Shown: one piece after another, positions 18,268-29,700 of the stretch
How positions within the stretch are numbered: the first letter of the stretch is position 1
Layout: each line of letters starts with the position of its first letter
Source of the DNA: Lachnospiraceae bacterium XBB2008
Lineage (GTDB): Bacteria > Bacillota > Clostridia > Lachnospirales > Lachnospiraceae
DNA length: 64,000 nt
Assembly: GCA_900102235.1 (NCBI GenBank)
Contig: FMVL01000010.1
Coordinates: 27,616-91,615, forward strand
Direction of reading: 5' to 3'
Notes under the pieces: model-generated
Databases searched by the model: none
Seen by the model: the letters and a program-made list of their open reading frames with translations, nothing else
What the model was told of the DNA's origin: nothing
Program-made: the position numbers and the translations under genes

Positions 18268-18828
18268 ATGAAGAAAGTACTTTCACTTTTATTAGTAGGT
18301 GCGATGGTAATCGGAGTAGTAGGTTGCGGAGCAGCAAACGGAGAACTTTTCTCTGAGGCAGCAACCCGTCAGTGGTCGGAAGCAGATGCAGATCACGTTT
18401 ACTTCGACAGCGAAGCAGTTGCTCTTGCACAGTCAGTAGCAGCTGGTAACGCAGAAGGAAGCGCAGAGATGCGGGCTCAGGCCAAGGCAGCTCTCGACGG
18501 ATGCAATGCACAGCGCGCAAACGCAGGACTCGGCCAGATGAAGTGGAGCGACGGACTTGAGCAGGCAGCTATGGTTCGTGCACAGGAGATCGTTACCACA
18601 TGGTCACACACCAGACCTAACGGAAGTGATTGGTGGACAGTAAACTCCAACCTTATGTACGGCGAGAACCTTGCAAAGGGTTACAGCACAGCAGATTCCT
18701 GTGTTGCAGCATGGATGGCATCACCTACACACAAGGCCAATGTTATGGACGGCGGATTCAAGACCTGCGGTATCGCGATCTATGAAGTAGGCGGAACATG
18801 GTATTGGGCTGAGGAGTTCGGTTATTGA
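18268..18828 (+). CDS. CAP/SCP-domain lipoprotein
   Basis: Secreted lipoprotein of 186 residues. The signal sequence ends in the lipobox VVGCGAAN. Residues about 65-186 form a CAP (SCP/PR-1) domain: CNAQRANAGL, the SHTRPNGSDWWT segment with the conserved His, the GENLAKG motif and the HKANVMDGGFKTCGIAI block. Many bacterial CAP proteins are surface-exposed and calcium-responsive, but the activity is generally unknown. It has a good ribosome site (AAGGGAGAG). A strong terminator follows, so it is probably the last gene of the full-length SEC-C/CAP transcript. Confidence 0.92.
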   Translation: MKKVLSLLLVGAMVIGVVGCGAANGELFSEAATRQWSEADADHVYFDSEAVALAQSVAAGNAEGSAEMRAQAKAALDGCNAQRANAGLGQMKWSDGLEQAAMVRAQEIVTTWSHTRPNGSDWWTVNSNLMYGENLAKGYSTADSCVAAWMASPTHKANVMDGGFKTCGIAIYEVGGTWYWAEEFGY

Positions 18829-18863
18829 TTACCGGCCCCGGTTGTTAAGTAACAAAACTAAGA

Positions 18864-18896
18864 GGGCACATGCGACCGCATGTGCCCTTTATTTAC
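18864..18896 (+). terminator. Intrinsic terminator after the CAP gene
   Basis: GGGCACATGC at 18864-18873 pairs with GCATGTGCCC at 18878-18887, a 10-bp perfect stem with a 4-base loop, followed by TTTATTT. The sortase ribosome site begins directly after it. Confidence 0.9.
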
Positions 18897-18908
18897 GGGA
18901 GAGAGATC

Positions 18909-19775
18909 ATGGCAGATAGTAAAGCCAAGAAGGAAAAAGCATTAAAGATCCTGGATATTGTCATACCTGTCGTATGTCTGGGCGTTATGGCATTTGCGGG
19001 ATTCAATCTCTACAAGATCTACAAGTCGTATGCCGAAGCGGATGCGATATACAGCGGTATCGCTCTTTTTGCGCATGAACAGACGTCGGGCACCGAGACG
19101 GAAGAGGCTGTTGCCATGGAACAGGCCGGATTTCCCTATCTGAACGTCGATCATGACAGCCTGATTGAGATCAACCCCGATTATACCGGATGGCTTTATT
19201 TCCCGTTACTTGACTTAAGTTATCCTGTCGTCCACGGCGACGCGGATTTCTCGTATCTGAACATGGCCTTTGACCGTACCCCGACCAAGAGCGGAGCCAT
19301 ATTTATCGATGCATGGTCGGATCCCGGATTAAGGGACATGACTACTCTGATATACGGTCACAACATGCGTAACGGATCGATGTTCGGCAGCCTTAAACGA
19401 GTTCGTAACGAAGAGGGCATCATCTTAAACGATCCGTATTTCTACTACTATACTCCGACGATGGCTTATAAGTGCCATGTATTTTCGTATTATCTGGAGT
19501 CGGCTAGCGGTAAGACGTATAACTGCCCTACCGACAACAGAACCTATGATGAATACATGGATTATATCCTCAGTAAGAATGAATATGCCGAAGGCCCGGA
19601 AAGCGTGGACTTAAGCCACCGCCCGAAGGTCATCACTCTGTCTACCTGTTCCGGTTTTCATTCGGGCAAAAGAACCGTTATTCACGGCATCATAGAGGAT
19701 ACTTATAAGATCGGCGAGAATCTGATCTATGACGAATCATTCGGTGATGCGGTCCAGACCGAAGTTGCCAAGTGA
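18909..19775 (+). CDS. srtB: Class B sortase
   Basis: Membrane-anchored transpeptidase of 288 residues. One signal-anchor helix lies at about 14-36. The catalytic triad is visible: His151 (LIYGHNM), Cys247 (TLSTCSG) and Arg255 (GKRTVIHG). The spacing and the YGHNMRNGSMFG block fit class B. Clostridioides difficile SrtB, a related enzyme, accepts (S/P)PxTG signals, so the SPATG signal of the giant protein at 23742-37259 is a likely substrate. The start is ATG 18909 with GGGAGAGA upstream; the ATG at 18870 lies inside the terminator hairpin and is rejected. The gene may be expressed by terminator read-through. Confidence 0.93.
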   Translation: MADSKAKKEKALKILDIVIPVVCLGVMAFAGFNLYKIYKSYAEADAIYSGIALFAHEQTSGTETEEAVAMEQAGFPYLNVDHDSLIEINPDYTGWLYFPLLDLSYPVVHGDADFSYLNMAFDRTPTKSGAIFIDAWSDPGLRDMTTLIYGHNMRNGSMFGSLKRVRNEEGIILNDPYFYYYTPTMAYKCHVFSYYLESASGKTYNCPTDNRTYDEYMDYILSKNEYAEGPESVDLSHRPKVITLSTCSGFHSGKRTVIHGIIEDTYKIGENLIYDESFGDAVQTEVAK

Positions 19776-19792
19776 TCTTCGTTCAATAATCT

Positions 19793-19821
19793 TTGCTATT
19801 TTTTCATAAATACTATATACT
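19793..19821 (+). promoter_or_regulatory. Promoter of the amino-acid ABC operon
   Basis: TTGCTA (19793-19798), 17 bp, TATACT (19816-19821). This is close to the housekeeping consensus and leaves a leader of about 90 bases before the ATG at 19918. Confidence 0.8.
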
Positions 19822-19822
19822 T

Positions 19823-19883
19823 ACACACGGAAATACTTCCATGTATTTCCAAACGTGTGTAAAATTAATCCGTTAATTTCGCA
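19823..19883 (+). promoter_or_regulatory. Two hairpins in the ABC operon leader
   Basis: First hairpin: ACACACG (19823-19829) and GAAATAC (19830-19836) pair with GTATTTC (19843-19849) and CGTGTGT (19854-19860), with a 6-base loop and a 4-base bulge. The second, immediately after, pairs AAATTAA with TTAATTT around a TCCG loop. They start at about the transcription start. They could be an operator for a dimeric repressor at DNA level or an RNA control element; no T-box or known riboswitch core was recognised. Confidence 0.6.
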
Positions 19884-19917
19884 CATATCAGTTTTGTGTA
19901 AATCAGGAGGAGTATTT

Positions 19918-20703
19918 ATGAAAAAGAAGATTCTTTCACTTGTTCTTATCGCAGCATGTGCACTTACTGTCTGTGCCTGCGGTTCAGGATCCGCGGCTTC
20001 GACCGGAGAGGCATCTGATGCAGCATTTTCCACTGTCAATTCAGGTGTACTCACAATGGCTACCAATGCATATTTCCCGCCCTATGAGTACTATGAGGGC
20101 AGCGATATCGTAGGTATCGATGCAGAGATCGCCAAGGCAGTAGCTGACAAACTCGGGCTTACTCTTAAGATCGAGGATATGGAGTTCGATTCCATCATAA
20201 CCGCAGTCAGCACCGGCAAGGCTGATATGGGTCTTGCAGGCATGACCGTTACCGAAGAACGTAAGCAGAATGTCAATTTCTCGGATACCTATGCTACAGG
20301 TGTTCAGGTTGTTATCGTAGCCGAAGGCAGCGACATCAAGAGCGTTGACGATCTTCAGGGCAAAAAGATCGGTGTTCAGCTTGCAACTACCGGCGACATC
20401 TATTGCTGTGATGATTTCGGTACTGAAAATGTAGAAGAGTACAACAAGGGTAATGATGCCGTCATGGCACTTCTTGCCGGTAAGGTTGATGCGGTTGTCA
20501 TCGATAATGAGCCCGCAAAGAGCTTTGTAGCCGCTAATGAAGGCCTTACTATCCTTGATTCTGAGTATGTTACCGAGGAGTATGCCGCAGCACTCAACAA
20601 AGAGAACACAGCACTTCTTGAGGCTGTTAACGGTGCTCTTGCCGAGCTTAAGGCTGACGGTACTCTTGATTCCATCATCAACAAGTATATCCCTGCCGAA
20701 TAA
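19918..20703 (+). CDS. Amino-acid ABC transporter substrate-binding lipoprotein
   Basis: Solute receptor of 261 residues in the family 3 (polar amino acid, GlnH/HisJ) group. The signal peptide ends in the lipobox TVCACGSG. The mature protein shows YFPPYEYYEG, the IVGIDAEIAKAVADKLG segment that contacts the alpha-amino and carboxyl groups, and the GMTVTEERKQNVNFSDTY block. It captures an amino acid outside the membrane for the permease and ATPase that follow. The start ATG 19918 has CAGGAGGAG; an upstream ATG at 19855 lies in the hairpin leader. Confidence 0.95.
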   Translation: MKKKILSLVLIAACALTVCACGSGSAASTGEASDAAFSTVNSGVLTMATNAYFPPYEYYEGSDIVGIDAEIAKAVADKLGLTLKIEDMEFDSIITAVSTGKADMGLAGMTVTEERKQNVNFSDTYATGVQVVIVAEGSDIKSVDDLQGKKIGVQLATTGDIYCCDDFGTENVEEYNKGNDAVMALLAGKVDAVVIDNEPAKSFVAANEGLTILDSEYVTEEYAAALNKENTALLEAVNGALAELKADGTLDSIINKYIPAE

Positions 20704-20735
20704 TGATCTGCGATCGCGCATGATCCGGGGTTTTT

Positions 20736-21455
20736 ATGAATAATTTTATTAACGATTTTGTACAGGATTTTATAGTCGATGACAGATGGAAGTTCATCGT
20801 TAAGGGGCTGGGCGTGACCCTGGAGGTCACTGCCCTTGCTCTTATTTTCGGTACCATTATAGGTTTGATCATCGGTATCATCAGATGCGCACATGATCAG
20901 CAGAGCAGCAATGAACGCCGGGGTGCCTGCGGAGCCGTGCTCAGTTTCCTGAATATGATATGCAGGATATATGTTACCGTGATCAGAGGTACGCCGGTAC
21001 TTGTACAGCTTCTGATCATGTATTTCATCATTCTGGTATCCGCCAAGTCGAAGGTCGTTGTGGCTGTAGCGACTTTTTCCATCAACAGCGGAGCCTATGT
21101 TGCCGAGATCTTCCGCGGCGGCATCATGTCGATAGACAAAGGACAGATGGAGGCCGGAAGGTCCTTAGGACTTAACTATGTACAGACCATGAGATATACG
21201 ATCATCCCTCAGGCCATGAAGGCATGTCTGCCCGCTCTGGCCAACGAGATGATAGCTTTGCTCAAGGAGACATCCATCTGCGGATATATCGGACTTAACG
21301 AACTGACAAGAGGCGGAGATATCATCAGAGGTACGACGTTTGATGCGCTGTTACCCCTGTTTGCCGTTGCTCTTATATACCTGACTTTTGTTATGGTATT
21401 AAGTTATCTGATATCGTTGTTTGAGAGGAGGTTGCGTAAGAGTGATAACCGTTAA
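20736..21455 (+). CDS. Amino-acid ABC transporter permease
   Basis: HisM/GlnP-type membrane subunit of 239 residues with about five helices. The N-terminal motif [16 protein letters not shown] and [14 protein letters not shown] are typical, and the [22 protein letters not shown] segment is the EAA loop that docks to the ATPase. It lies 32 bp after the receptor gene and overlaps the start region of the ATPase gene. Confidence 0.94.
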   Translation: MNNFINDFVQDFIVDDRWKFIVKGLGVTLEVTALALIFGTIIGLIIGIIRCAHDQQSSNERRGACGAVLSFLNMICRIYVTVIRGTPVLVQLLIMYFIILVSAKSKVVVAVATFSINSGAYVAEIFRGGIMSIDKGQMEAGRSLGLNYVQTMRYTIIPQAMKACLPALANEMIALLKETSICGYIGLNELTRGGDIIRGTTFDALLPLFAVALIYLTFVMVLSYLISLFERRLRKSDNR

Positions 21456-22164
21456 AGACCTCCACAAGTATTTTGATGACAATCATGTGCTCCGCGGTAT
21501 CAATTACGAGATAGACAAAGGTGAGAAAATCGTCATCATCGGTGCTTCGGGCTCCGGTAAATCGACGTTTCTCAGATGCCTGAATCTGCTGGAGTTACCC
21601 AGCAGCGGACATATATGGATGGACGGAGAGGAGATAACCGATCCGAAGGCGGATGTTAATCTGATACGCCGTAAGATGGGCATGGTCTTCCAGCATTTCA
21701 ATCTGTTCAACAATCTGACGATAATGGATAACATTACGCTGGCTCCGGTCAAACTGAAGCTCCAGTCGGTTGAGGAAGCCCGCGAGAATGCGCTTTCACT
21801 TCTTGACAGAGTTGGCCTTAGAGAAAAGGCGGACGCATATCCGTCGCAGCTGTCCGGAGGACAGAAACAGCGTATAGCGATAGTCAGGAGTCTGGCGATG
21901 AATCCGGAAGTCATGCTGTTTGACGAACCGACAAGTGCCCTGGATCCCGAAATGGTCGGTGAAGTTCTTCAGGTTATGAGGGAACTGGCCGAATCGGGCA
22001 TGACCATGGTCGTGGTCACGCATGAGATGGGATTTGCCAGGGAAGTGGCGAGCAAGGTCCTTTTCGTTGACGAAGGGATCATCAAAGAGGAGAATACACC
22101 GCAGGAATTCTTTAATAATCCTCAGGATGCGAGACTTCAGGAATTCCTGTCCAAGGTGTTATAG
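21442..22164 (+). CDS. Amino-acid ABC transporter ATP-binding protein
   Basis: GlnQ/HisP-type ATPase of 240 residues. It shows Walker [11 protein letters not shown]-loop MVFQHFNLF, signature LSGGQKQR, Walker [14 protein letters not shown] and the H-loop VTHEMGFA. The start is GTG 21442, 14 bp inside the permease end, with AGGAGG ten bases upstream; the TTG at 21421 would precede that ribosome site. It forms the importer with the two preceding genes. Confidence 0.95.
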   Translation: MITVKDLHKYFDDNHVLRGINYEIDKGEKIVIIGASGSGKSTFLRCLNLLELPSSGHIWMDGEEITDPKADVNLIRRKMGMVFQHFNLFNNLTIMDNITLAPVKLKLQSVEEARENALSLLDRVGLREKADAYPSQLSGGQKQRIAIVRSLAMNPEVMLFDEPTSALDPEMVGEVLQVMRELAESGMTMVVVTHEMGFAREVASKVLFVDEGIIKEENTPQEFFNNPQDARLQEFLSKVL

Positions 22165-22183
22165 GATACAGAGGCTTAAGAGT

Positions 22184-23578
22184 ATGGACGAAAACAACAG
22201 AAATTCATTTACGGGATCGATAGGATTTGTTCTTGCGGCAGCCGGCAGCGCTGTAGGTCTTGGCAATATATGGAGATTCCCGTATCTTGCGGCAAGGGAC
22301 GGCGGAGGACTTTTCCTTCTCGTTTATCTTGTCCTCGCATTGACATTCGGATATACACTTCTGACCAGCGAAGTGGCATTGGGCCGCCTGACCAAGCAGA
22401 GTCCGCTGACCGCCTACGGCAAGCTTTCCAAGAAGTTTAAGCCGCTGGGCGTTATGGCATGTATTGTTCCGATGCTGATCATGCCTTATTACTGCGTTAT
22501 CGGGGGCTGGGTAGTCAAGTATTTCCTGGCGTTTATAACCGGATCGGGATTTACTACCGCTCAGGACGGATATTTCGGCGGGTTTATCACGGAGACCACA
22601 TCTCCGGTAGGCATGACCATTGTTTTCCTGTTCCTGACCATGATCGTAGTGCTCGGAGGAGTTGACAAGGGCATCGAGCGCTTTTCCAAGGTCATCATGC
22701 CTTTGCTTGTCATATTGATCATAGTCATCTCGGTCTTCACTCTGACGATATCGGATACCGATGAGCTCGGAAATGTGCGGACCGGATTGGAAGGTCTGAA
22801 GGTTCTGGTCATTCCGAATTTCGAAGGACTTACGTTAAGCAGGTTTTTCTCTGTGCTGATGGATGCCATGGGGCAGCTTTTCTACAGCCTGAGCATTGCG
22901 ATGGGCATAATGGTCGCATACGGTTCATACATGCGCGATGAAGACAACATGTCCCATTCGGTGGGTCAGATAGAGATCTTTGATACAGGTATCGCATTTC
23001 TCGCCGGAGTCATGATAATCCCTTCCGTATACGTTTTCATGGGACGTGAGGGCATGGAAGCATCGGGTCCCGGTCTTATGTTCGTATCCCTTCCCAGGGT
23101 ATTTGAGCGTATGGGATCCGTAGGTAACTATATAGGGACTCTGTTCTTTGCACTTGTGCTTTTTGCGGCGCTCACCAGTTCCGTATCCATTCTGGAGGCT
23201 ATAGTATCCAGCTTCATGGATAAGTTTAACATGTCACGTGTGGCTGCAGTCATCACGGAAGGTGTGATAGCACTTGCTTTAGGGCTCCTGGTTTGTCTGG
23301 GATATAACAAGCTGTATTTTGAGGTCGAACTTCCCAACGGAGCCATTGCCCAGATCCTCGATATCATGGATTATGTGAGCAATAACCTTCTGATGCCCAT
23401 AGTTGCGATCCTTACCTGCATTCTTGTGGGCTGGATCGTCGGTCCCGAAACCGTTATCGGAGAGGCGACGAAAAACGGCGAAAAATTCAGGCGCCGCGGG
23501 CTTTTCATAGTCATGGTCAAATTCATAGCGCCTGTTATGCTACTGATTTTGCTGCTTAAGGCTTTCGGCATTCTGTAA
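22184..23578 (+). CDS. NSS-family sodium-dependent amino-acid symporter
   Basis: Neurotransmitter:sodium-symporter homologue (LeuT/MhsT-like) of 464 residues. The first helix has the family signature GFVLAAAGSAVGLGNIWRFP, in which the unwound Gly-rich stretch binds Na+ and substrate. About eleven helices follow, the usual number for bacterial members. ATG 22184 is chosen because it lies just upstream of this signature. An in-frame extension to 22022 would overlap the ATPase gene by some 140 bp. Its position directly after an amino-acid ABC system suggests a related substrate, but this is an inference. Confidence 0.94.
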   Translation: MDENNRNSFTGSIGFVLAAAGSAVGLGNIWRFPYLAARDGGGLFLLVYLVLALTFGYTLLTSEVALGRLTKQSPLTAYGKLSKKFKPLGVMACIVPMLIMPYYCVIGGWVVKYFLAFITGSGFTTAQDGYFGGFITETTSPVGMTIVFLFLTMIVVLGGVDKGIERFSKVIMPLLVILIIVISVFTLTISDTDELGNVRTGLEGLKVLVIPNFEGLTLSRFFSVLMDAMGQLFYSLSIAMGIMVAYGSYMRDEDNMSHSVGQIEIFDTGIAFLAGVMIIPSVYVFMGREGMEASGPGLMFVSLPRVFERMGSVGNYIGTLFFALVLFAALTSSVSILEAIVSSFMDKFNMSRVAAVITEGVIALALGLLVCLGYNKLYFEVELPNGAIAQILDIMDYVSNNLLMPIVAILTCILVGWIVGPETVIGEATKNGEKFRRRGLFIVMVKFIAPVMLLILLLKAFGIL

Positions 23579-23614
23579 AATATCCGAAAAACCTTGATTT
23601 TTCTTGAAAAAATT

Positions 23615-23644
23615 GGACCTTTTGGACCCCTCAATGCGTCTTTT
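23615..23644 (+). promoter_or_regulatory. ECF-sigma-like promoter before the giant adhesin
   Basis: GGACCT (23615-23620), 18 bp, TCTTTT (23639-23644). It aligns without gaps with the element at 17672-17701: both read TTGnACCTTTTG, then a variable stretch, then ATGnGTCTTTT and a TAT. It lies about 98 bp upstream of the ATG and overlaps the terminator hairpin of the preceding operon. Confidence 0.5.
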
Positions 23645-23661
23645 GTATTGAGGGTTTCTCT
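23628..23661 (+). terminator. Intrinsic terminator after the NSS gene
   Basis: CCCTCAAT (23628-23635) pairs perfectly with ATTGAGGG (23647-23654), loop 11 bases, followed by TTTCTCTAT. The U tract is short, so efficiency is uncertain. It overlaps the ECF-like promoter element. Confidence 0.65.
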
Positions 23662-23741
23662 ATATAGGCAGATCATGCCTTCATGAAAACCATCAGAGAG
23701 AACAGACATTTAGTCAGGCACAAAGAGAGATTGGAGACACT

Positions 23742-26700
23742 ATGAAGAAGAGAAAGACAAAACTTTGGAAAAAGGTCCTGGTAGGATTCATGTCCGTTAC
23801 CATGTTCCTTGGAAACCTGAGTTCACTGTCCATTGAGGCCTTCGCGGCAACGGAAGATGTCCTGGATTACGAAGAGGGCGCCGATCAGTTTGCAGAGGAG
23901 ATCGATGAGGAAGTGATCCCTGAAGAACCGATCACGGAAGATGCGATCGATGAGGGAATTGAGAATCCCGACGATCAGTTCGGTGAGTTCGGATATGAAT
24001 ATGCGGAGTCTGAAGAGGAGGAGTATGAAGAGATAACATACTATACCGTCACCTACTATGATGTGGACGGCAGCCTGCTCGGCAGTACCGAATTCGCTGA
24101 AGGATCAGCGCTCAGCATGCCGCAGACCGGTGAAGGCGCATACTGGACGGATGAAGCCGGAACCGAATACTTCGAAGGCGATGCGGTTTATGATAATCTC
24201 TCTCTCTTTGTCAATGTTGATGATATAGATCTTGAAGAAGAAATCGAAGAAGTTGAAGAACTTGCAGAAGGACAGATCCTTGTTAATGCGGTTCTTGCAG
24301 ATGATGAGGGTAATGTTCTTGATTCGTTCAGGATCACCTCGGATATGTACTTAAATCCCGATGACGATAATGATGCTCCCGAGATCGAAGGATATGAATT
24401 CGTATCCGCCATGATCGATCAGAGCACAGTTTCAGAGATCCTTGTAACTGAGACCGAAGAAGGTCTTCTGGAGTACACGGTTGACGGCGTGGTGCTCGAA
24501 GCTGATGCCGATATCATGCTGAATTATGAATCTACCGAGTTCAAATACAATATCTCAATTCAGATAGTTGATGAAGACGGTCGTGTCATAGAAGGCTATG
24601 AAGACGCCGAGCTTCCCGAGTTTGACGGAACCCTGGACCTTGCGGATGTGCAGAACGCTCCCGTAGAGGTTGAGGGTTATGATTATGTTGGGGCTTCTAT
24701 CGGTGAGGAGAATGTTTACTCGGTGACAGTAGAAGCCGGCGACGGATATTACGAGACCGACAACGGCTTCATCGATATCGAGTCCGATATCACGATCAAA
24801 CTGAATTATGCCGAAGCATCTGTGGCTGTAGTTCTCAAAGCGACCATAGTTGATGAGTTCGGTGATGAGATAGATGAGAAGTATACCGAGATGGAGATGC
24901 CCGAATTTGACGCAGACGGAATCCTTACTCTCGATGACCCCGAGCTTCCTCCCGTTGAGGATGTCAAAGTTAAGACCGGTATCATCAGATCCGTGAAGTA
25001 TACGTATGTACGTACCACTATCAACGGCAAGATCGTATCCGCAATCAAGGCTGAAGATGCAGTCGGAGGACGCGGAACATATTATTCTTATACCACTGAC
25101 GGTGAAACCTGGATCAAGATCAAAGAGGATACGACCGTTCTCTTCGAATACACTGACGGCAAGAAGACCACATACACCTATTCCGACGGAATGGTAAGCG
25201 TAACAGCCACACTTCAGCATGCCAATGCAGTTCCCGATGATGCATATTTTGCAGTAACACCTCTGACGGCAGGCTCCGGATACAATGTAGATGCATTTAT
25301 AGATGCTCTGAACGCTCAGGCTGAAATGCCCGATGGCGCAGATGATTTCGAATACAATACGACCAATACACTGCTGTATGATGTGGCGTTCTATACCGAT
25401 GAGTCCATGACCGAGGAAATCGAGCCCGCTGACGGCATGGTCAGGACCGAGATTGTATTCCTTCAGAATCAGCTGAAGGACGAACTCAGTGCAGGAGAGG
25501 AGTCAGATCTGATCATCAACCACCTGAGCATAGATGACAGCCTTCTGGAAGCGGCAGGAACCACTGCCAATGCTAACGTATCATCAGGCGCTATCAGTGT
25601 AGAGTCGGTGCAGGCAGACGTTTCCGTTGCCGGCGAGACTCTTGCATTCATGACAGACAGTTACAGCGTCATCACCATCACTCAGCCGAACATGGTACTG
25701 AAGTATACTACCGGCGGTGTGGACATAAGCGCTGTACTCGGTGATGCATATAACTTCGGTATCGTAGCGGATTCATATAACCAGTCCGGTGATTCACAGA
25801 CCAATATGGCGGTCAATACTTTCACCGACGGTGCCGATATCGGTTCTGACTTATCCAACAACGCCGGTACCATGTATGTAGGTACGATCACGAATCTCCT
25901 TAAAATCAAATCAGGATCCGTGGTTTATTACGGCGAGAAAAACGAATCAAACAAGATCATATTCCAGGGCGGTTCAGCCGATGCGATCGCTCTGCCCATG
26001 AAAGAATCTGAGATCTCCAGCTATATTTCGGAGATGGTTTCTTATGTCTCTGCAAATGTCCCCGAAGCCGGAGAAAATATGAACGTTGTTCCCGGTCAGA
26101 ATGAAAAGAACCAGTATACACTGGACATTTCATCACTTCCCGATGATGCAGTGGTTCATATCGATCTGGATAATGTGTCAAGTGGGGAATACGGCATATA
26201 TGATGTCATCGATCAGAACGGCGGACTGAACCTCAAGAAGTCAGCCGGTCAGACAGTCATATTCCATTCATCCAGAAGCAGCGTACATCTCAAAGGCTTC
26301 AATGTGTGGAACGGATCCTCATACGTAAAGACTACCGCATCCAACGGCTCGGCATTTCTGGACAGCATGACCAGCGGTATCATTTTCGACTTAAGAGGCG
26401 CTACCAGTGTTGATCTAGAGGATGCTCTGTCAGGTGTATTCATTGCACCGAATGCTGCCGTAAACGTACACGGCGGTGCATGCAGCGGCTGGCTGATCGC
26501 AGGCAGCGTAACCGGATCTACCGAATGGCACTTTGTAAGCCAGCATGTACCTCAGCCCGATGTTGAAAATGATACATGTACACTTGATCTTAAACTCACC
26601 AAGACTCTGCTTGATGATGATATCAAAGCACCTGCAGATCCTTCGCTTTGGCCGGAAGAAGGTTTTACATTCAAAATCTCCAAATATCCCTGCAATGACG

Positions 26701-29700
26701 ACGGTGATTCAAACGACGGTGGAATTATACATGATTTCGACTCTATTCCCGATCTGACAGGCATGGAGGGCGGAGTTAAGTATGTGACTGTTACGAAAGA
26801 CCAGGCAGGACAGGCTGTTACACTGGGTACAGCTGATTTCAAGGCTACGGATATATGGAACTCTACCAATCTCTGGTATGGCGATCACAAGTATATAGGC
26901 TTCATGTACAAGATAGAAGAGCAGCCTTGTGAGACACCCGGATACACCATAGATACCAAGCCTTACTACGTTAAATTCTTCGTAAATGTCAAAGAGATCA
27001 GAACCGGAAGCGGAACCAAGTATTATGTATGGGTTGATGGACCGCACGTAGCTAACACGGTTACCAAGGGAACCCACTGTCAGCCCATTGAAATAGAGAT
27101 AGAGAACAAGTACAGCAGACCTGAGCTCACACAGATAGAGGTGACCAAGGCCTGGTCGGATTATGCGACCAACGCTCATACCAATGACGAAGTGGTAGTT
27201 CAGCTGACCCGCAAAGAAAACGGATCATATATCGATGTAGAGGGTGAAACTCTTACTCTTCCTTATAATAACAGCTGGACCGGTACGTTTGAGGATCTTC
27301 CCAAGAAAGATTCTGACGGCAACGTGATAGAATATTCGGTTCGTGAAGTATCGGTTAACGGGGCCGAAGTTACCAATGAGAACGGTCAGGATACCGTATC
27401 TGTCGGTAACAGGGTTTACTTTGCTTCCCTCACCGGAGATGCGGCGAATGGATTTACCATAACCAATACCATATCCGGCTACGGTAAATTCGTGATCGGT
27501 AAGGCTTTCAGCGGCACCAGCGACGGATCCGCTTATGACAGGATACAGTTTAATGTATACAGAGCCGGTGATGATCCCAACACTACCGAACCTGTTGTGA
27601 TCATGACGAGACAGTATGAAAACAAGCGTACTATCTTTAAGGCTGAAAGACTGGATTTCGGTGATTACTATATCGTAGAGAGCGGAACAGGCATTGAGGG
27701 TGTCGATTTCACCGAATTCGTAACCAGTCTCGTCATGTCCGACGGAACCATAGTTCCTCTTGGCGGAAGGATATGTGCAGGTGCTGACATAGCGGCCAGA
27801 TATGCCGGACAGAAAGTCGGTGTGACCGATGTATTCACATTCTCTGAGGATCTGCTTCCCGTATATGGCGGTCCACGGGTCGCAACCGGATATGTAGACA
27901 TTGAAAACAAATATGCAGACAAGGCTAATCTGCGTATCCACAAGATGATCGTCAACAACTGGAGCAGTGATAATGTTCACTCGATCCTTAACAATGTTGA
28001 GTTCAAGATCAGCAATGATAACGGTTATATAATCCTTCACGGTTTTGATTCTCCTATCAAGGGTAAAGTCGGTACGGCTACCGGTTACGGTGCATTTGCC
28101 GGACAGACCTTCGATGTTGAGTATAACGGCAATGCACAGTGGACCATATTTGATCTGCCTAAGGGATCGTATCTGGTAGAAGAAGTAGCAGATGGTCTGA
28201 CCTTCGCATATGACGCCGCAACCGATACCAGCACGGTGCTGCCTTCCGAGTGGAGCAGGGTTACGCACTATGGCGTAAGTACCGATGCAGAGAGCTCTGA
28301 CAGCAGATATAGTGTTACCGGCATAGAGAATGAACGCAGACAGACAGCCGAATCCAATGATCAGAATGTTAATCCCGTAACAGCACTGGTGGGTGATGAA
28401 TCCGTAGGTAACGGAAGCCATACTCAGACTGTTCAGGTATCCAACTTCTACAGCAAGCCTTCGGCTACTCTTAATGTGACCAAATCATACGAGGGATGGA
28501 CAGACGGTGATTCAGACAGGACATTCACCTTCACCATCACATCCATGGGCAACAATGCCACAGATTATGCCGGTAATCCCATCGTCAATCCGATGCCTGC
28601 AAGCAATACAGTCACTGTATCCGCAGATACACCGGAAGCATCGTTCGGACGGATCGACTACAAGTATGAAGGTTCATACTACTATCAGATATCAGAGGAT
28701 ATTCCGGGCGGATCAACCAGAGTGACGCGGGACGGTCAGATCTATTATCTGGGCTCCGACGGCATACTCTATGATTCGAAGAACGTATATGTGAAGGTTG
28801 ATATCGGCCAGTTCGACAGCACCTTCCAGAAGATATATACCAACACCGGAGAGTATACTGAGACATTTACGTTCCTGGGCTCTACCGCTACATATTACAG
28901 TGATCCCAGTTACAGCCCCGACAGTGTTATAGATACTGCGTCCTCAGCTGAAGCAGAGGGCTCTGCAATCAATGCAACATTCACCAACAAGCAGGAGGAA
29001 CTGATCTCCGTATCCGGTTCCAAGGAGTGGAATGATGCCAATGATCAGGACGGTGTAAGGCCCGGAAGCATCAAGATCACGCTGCTCGCCAATGGTGAGG
29101 ACGCAGGAGTGGAACCCAAGACAGTCACGGCAGATGATAACTGGGCATGGACATTCGATAATCTGCCCAAGTGTGACTCCAATGGGGCTGTGATCAGCTA
29201 TTCCGTCAAGGAGGATACTGTCAGAGGATATGATACCGCATATTCCGGAATGAATGTTATTAACACACATATTACCGAGAAGACTGAGATCTCCGTTACC
29301 AAGAAGTGGGTCGGAGATGAAGGCAACGAAAGCCTAAGAGGTGACGGTGCCGTCATTCATCTTATCGCCAAAGTCGGAGATACCGAGATATCTCTTCCTA
29401 ATAATATAACTACCACATGCACACTTACCGGTAATGAGACTTATACATTCTCGAATCTTCCGGTTTATTCCGGCGGTCAGAAGATAACCTACAGCGTTAC
29501 TGAAGATGAACTTCAGTACTACACTACTGCCGGACCGACAGGTGATGCTGAGAACGGCTTTACATTCACCAATACGTTTATAGATGAGAAGATCAGCATT
29601 CCCGTTAGCAAACTGTGGGATGACAAACTTGATATAGGAAAGAACAGACCTGAATACATTACGCTGTATCTGGATGCCAACGGTCAGCCTTACACATCCG

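Noticed and set aside
18870-18908. Sortase start at ATG 18870
   Set aside because: It lies inside a terminator hairpin with no ribosome site; ATG 18909 has GGGAGAGA.
22022-22183. N-terminal extension of the NSS transporter
   Set aside because: It would overlap the ABC ATPase gene heavily and the extra residues are basic and unlike the family.
27225-28421. A reverse-strand open frame of 398 codons inside the giant adhesin gene
   Set aside because: It is antisense to a clear, continuous coding frame, has no ribosome site, and its low-complexity composition mirrors the repeats on the other strand.
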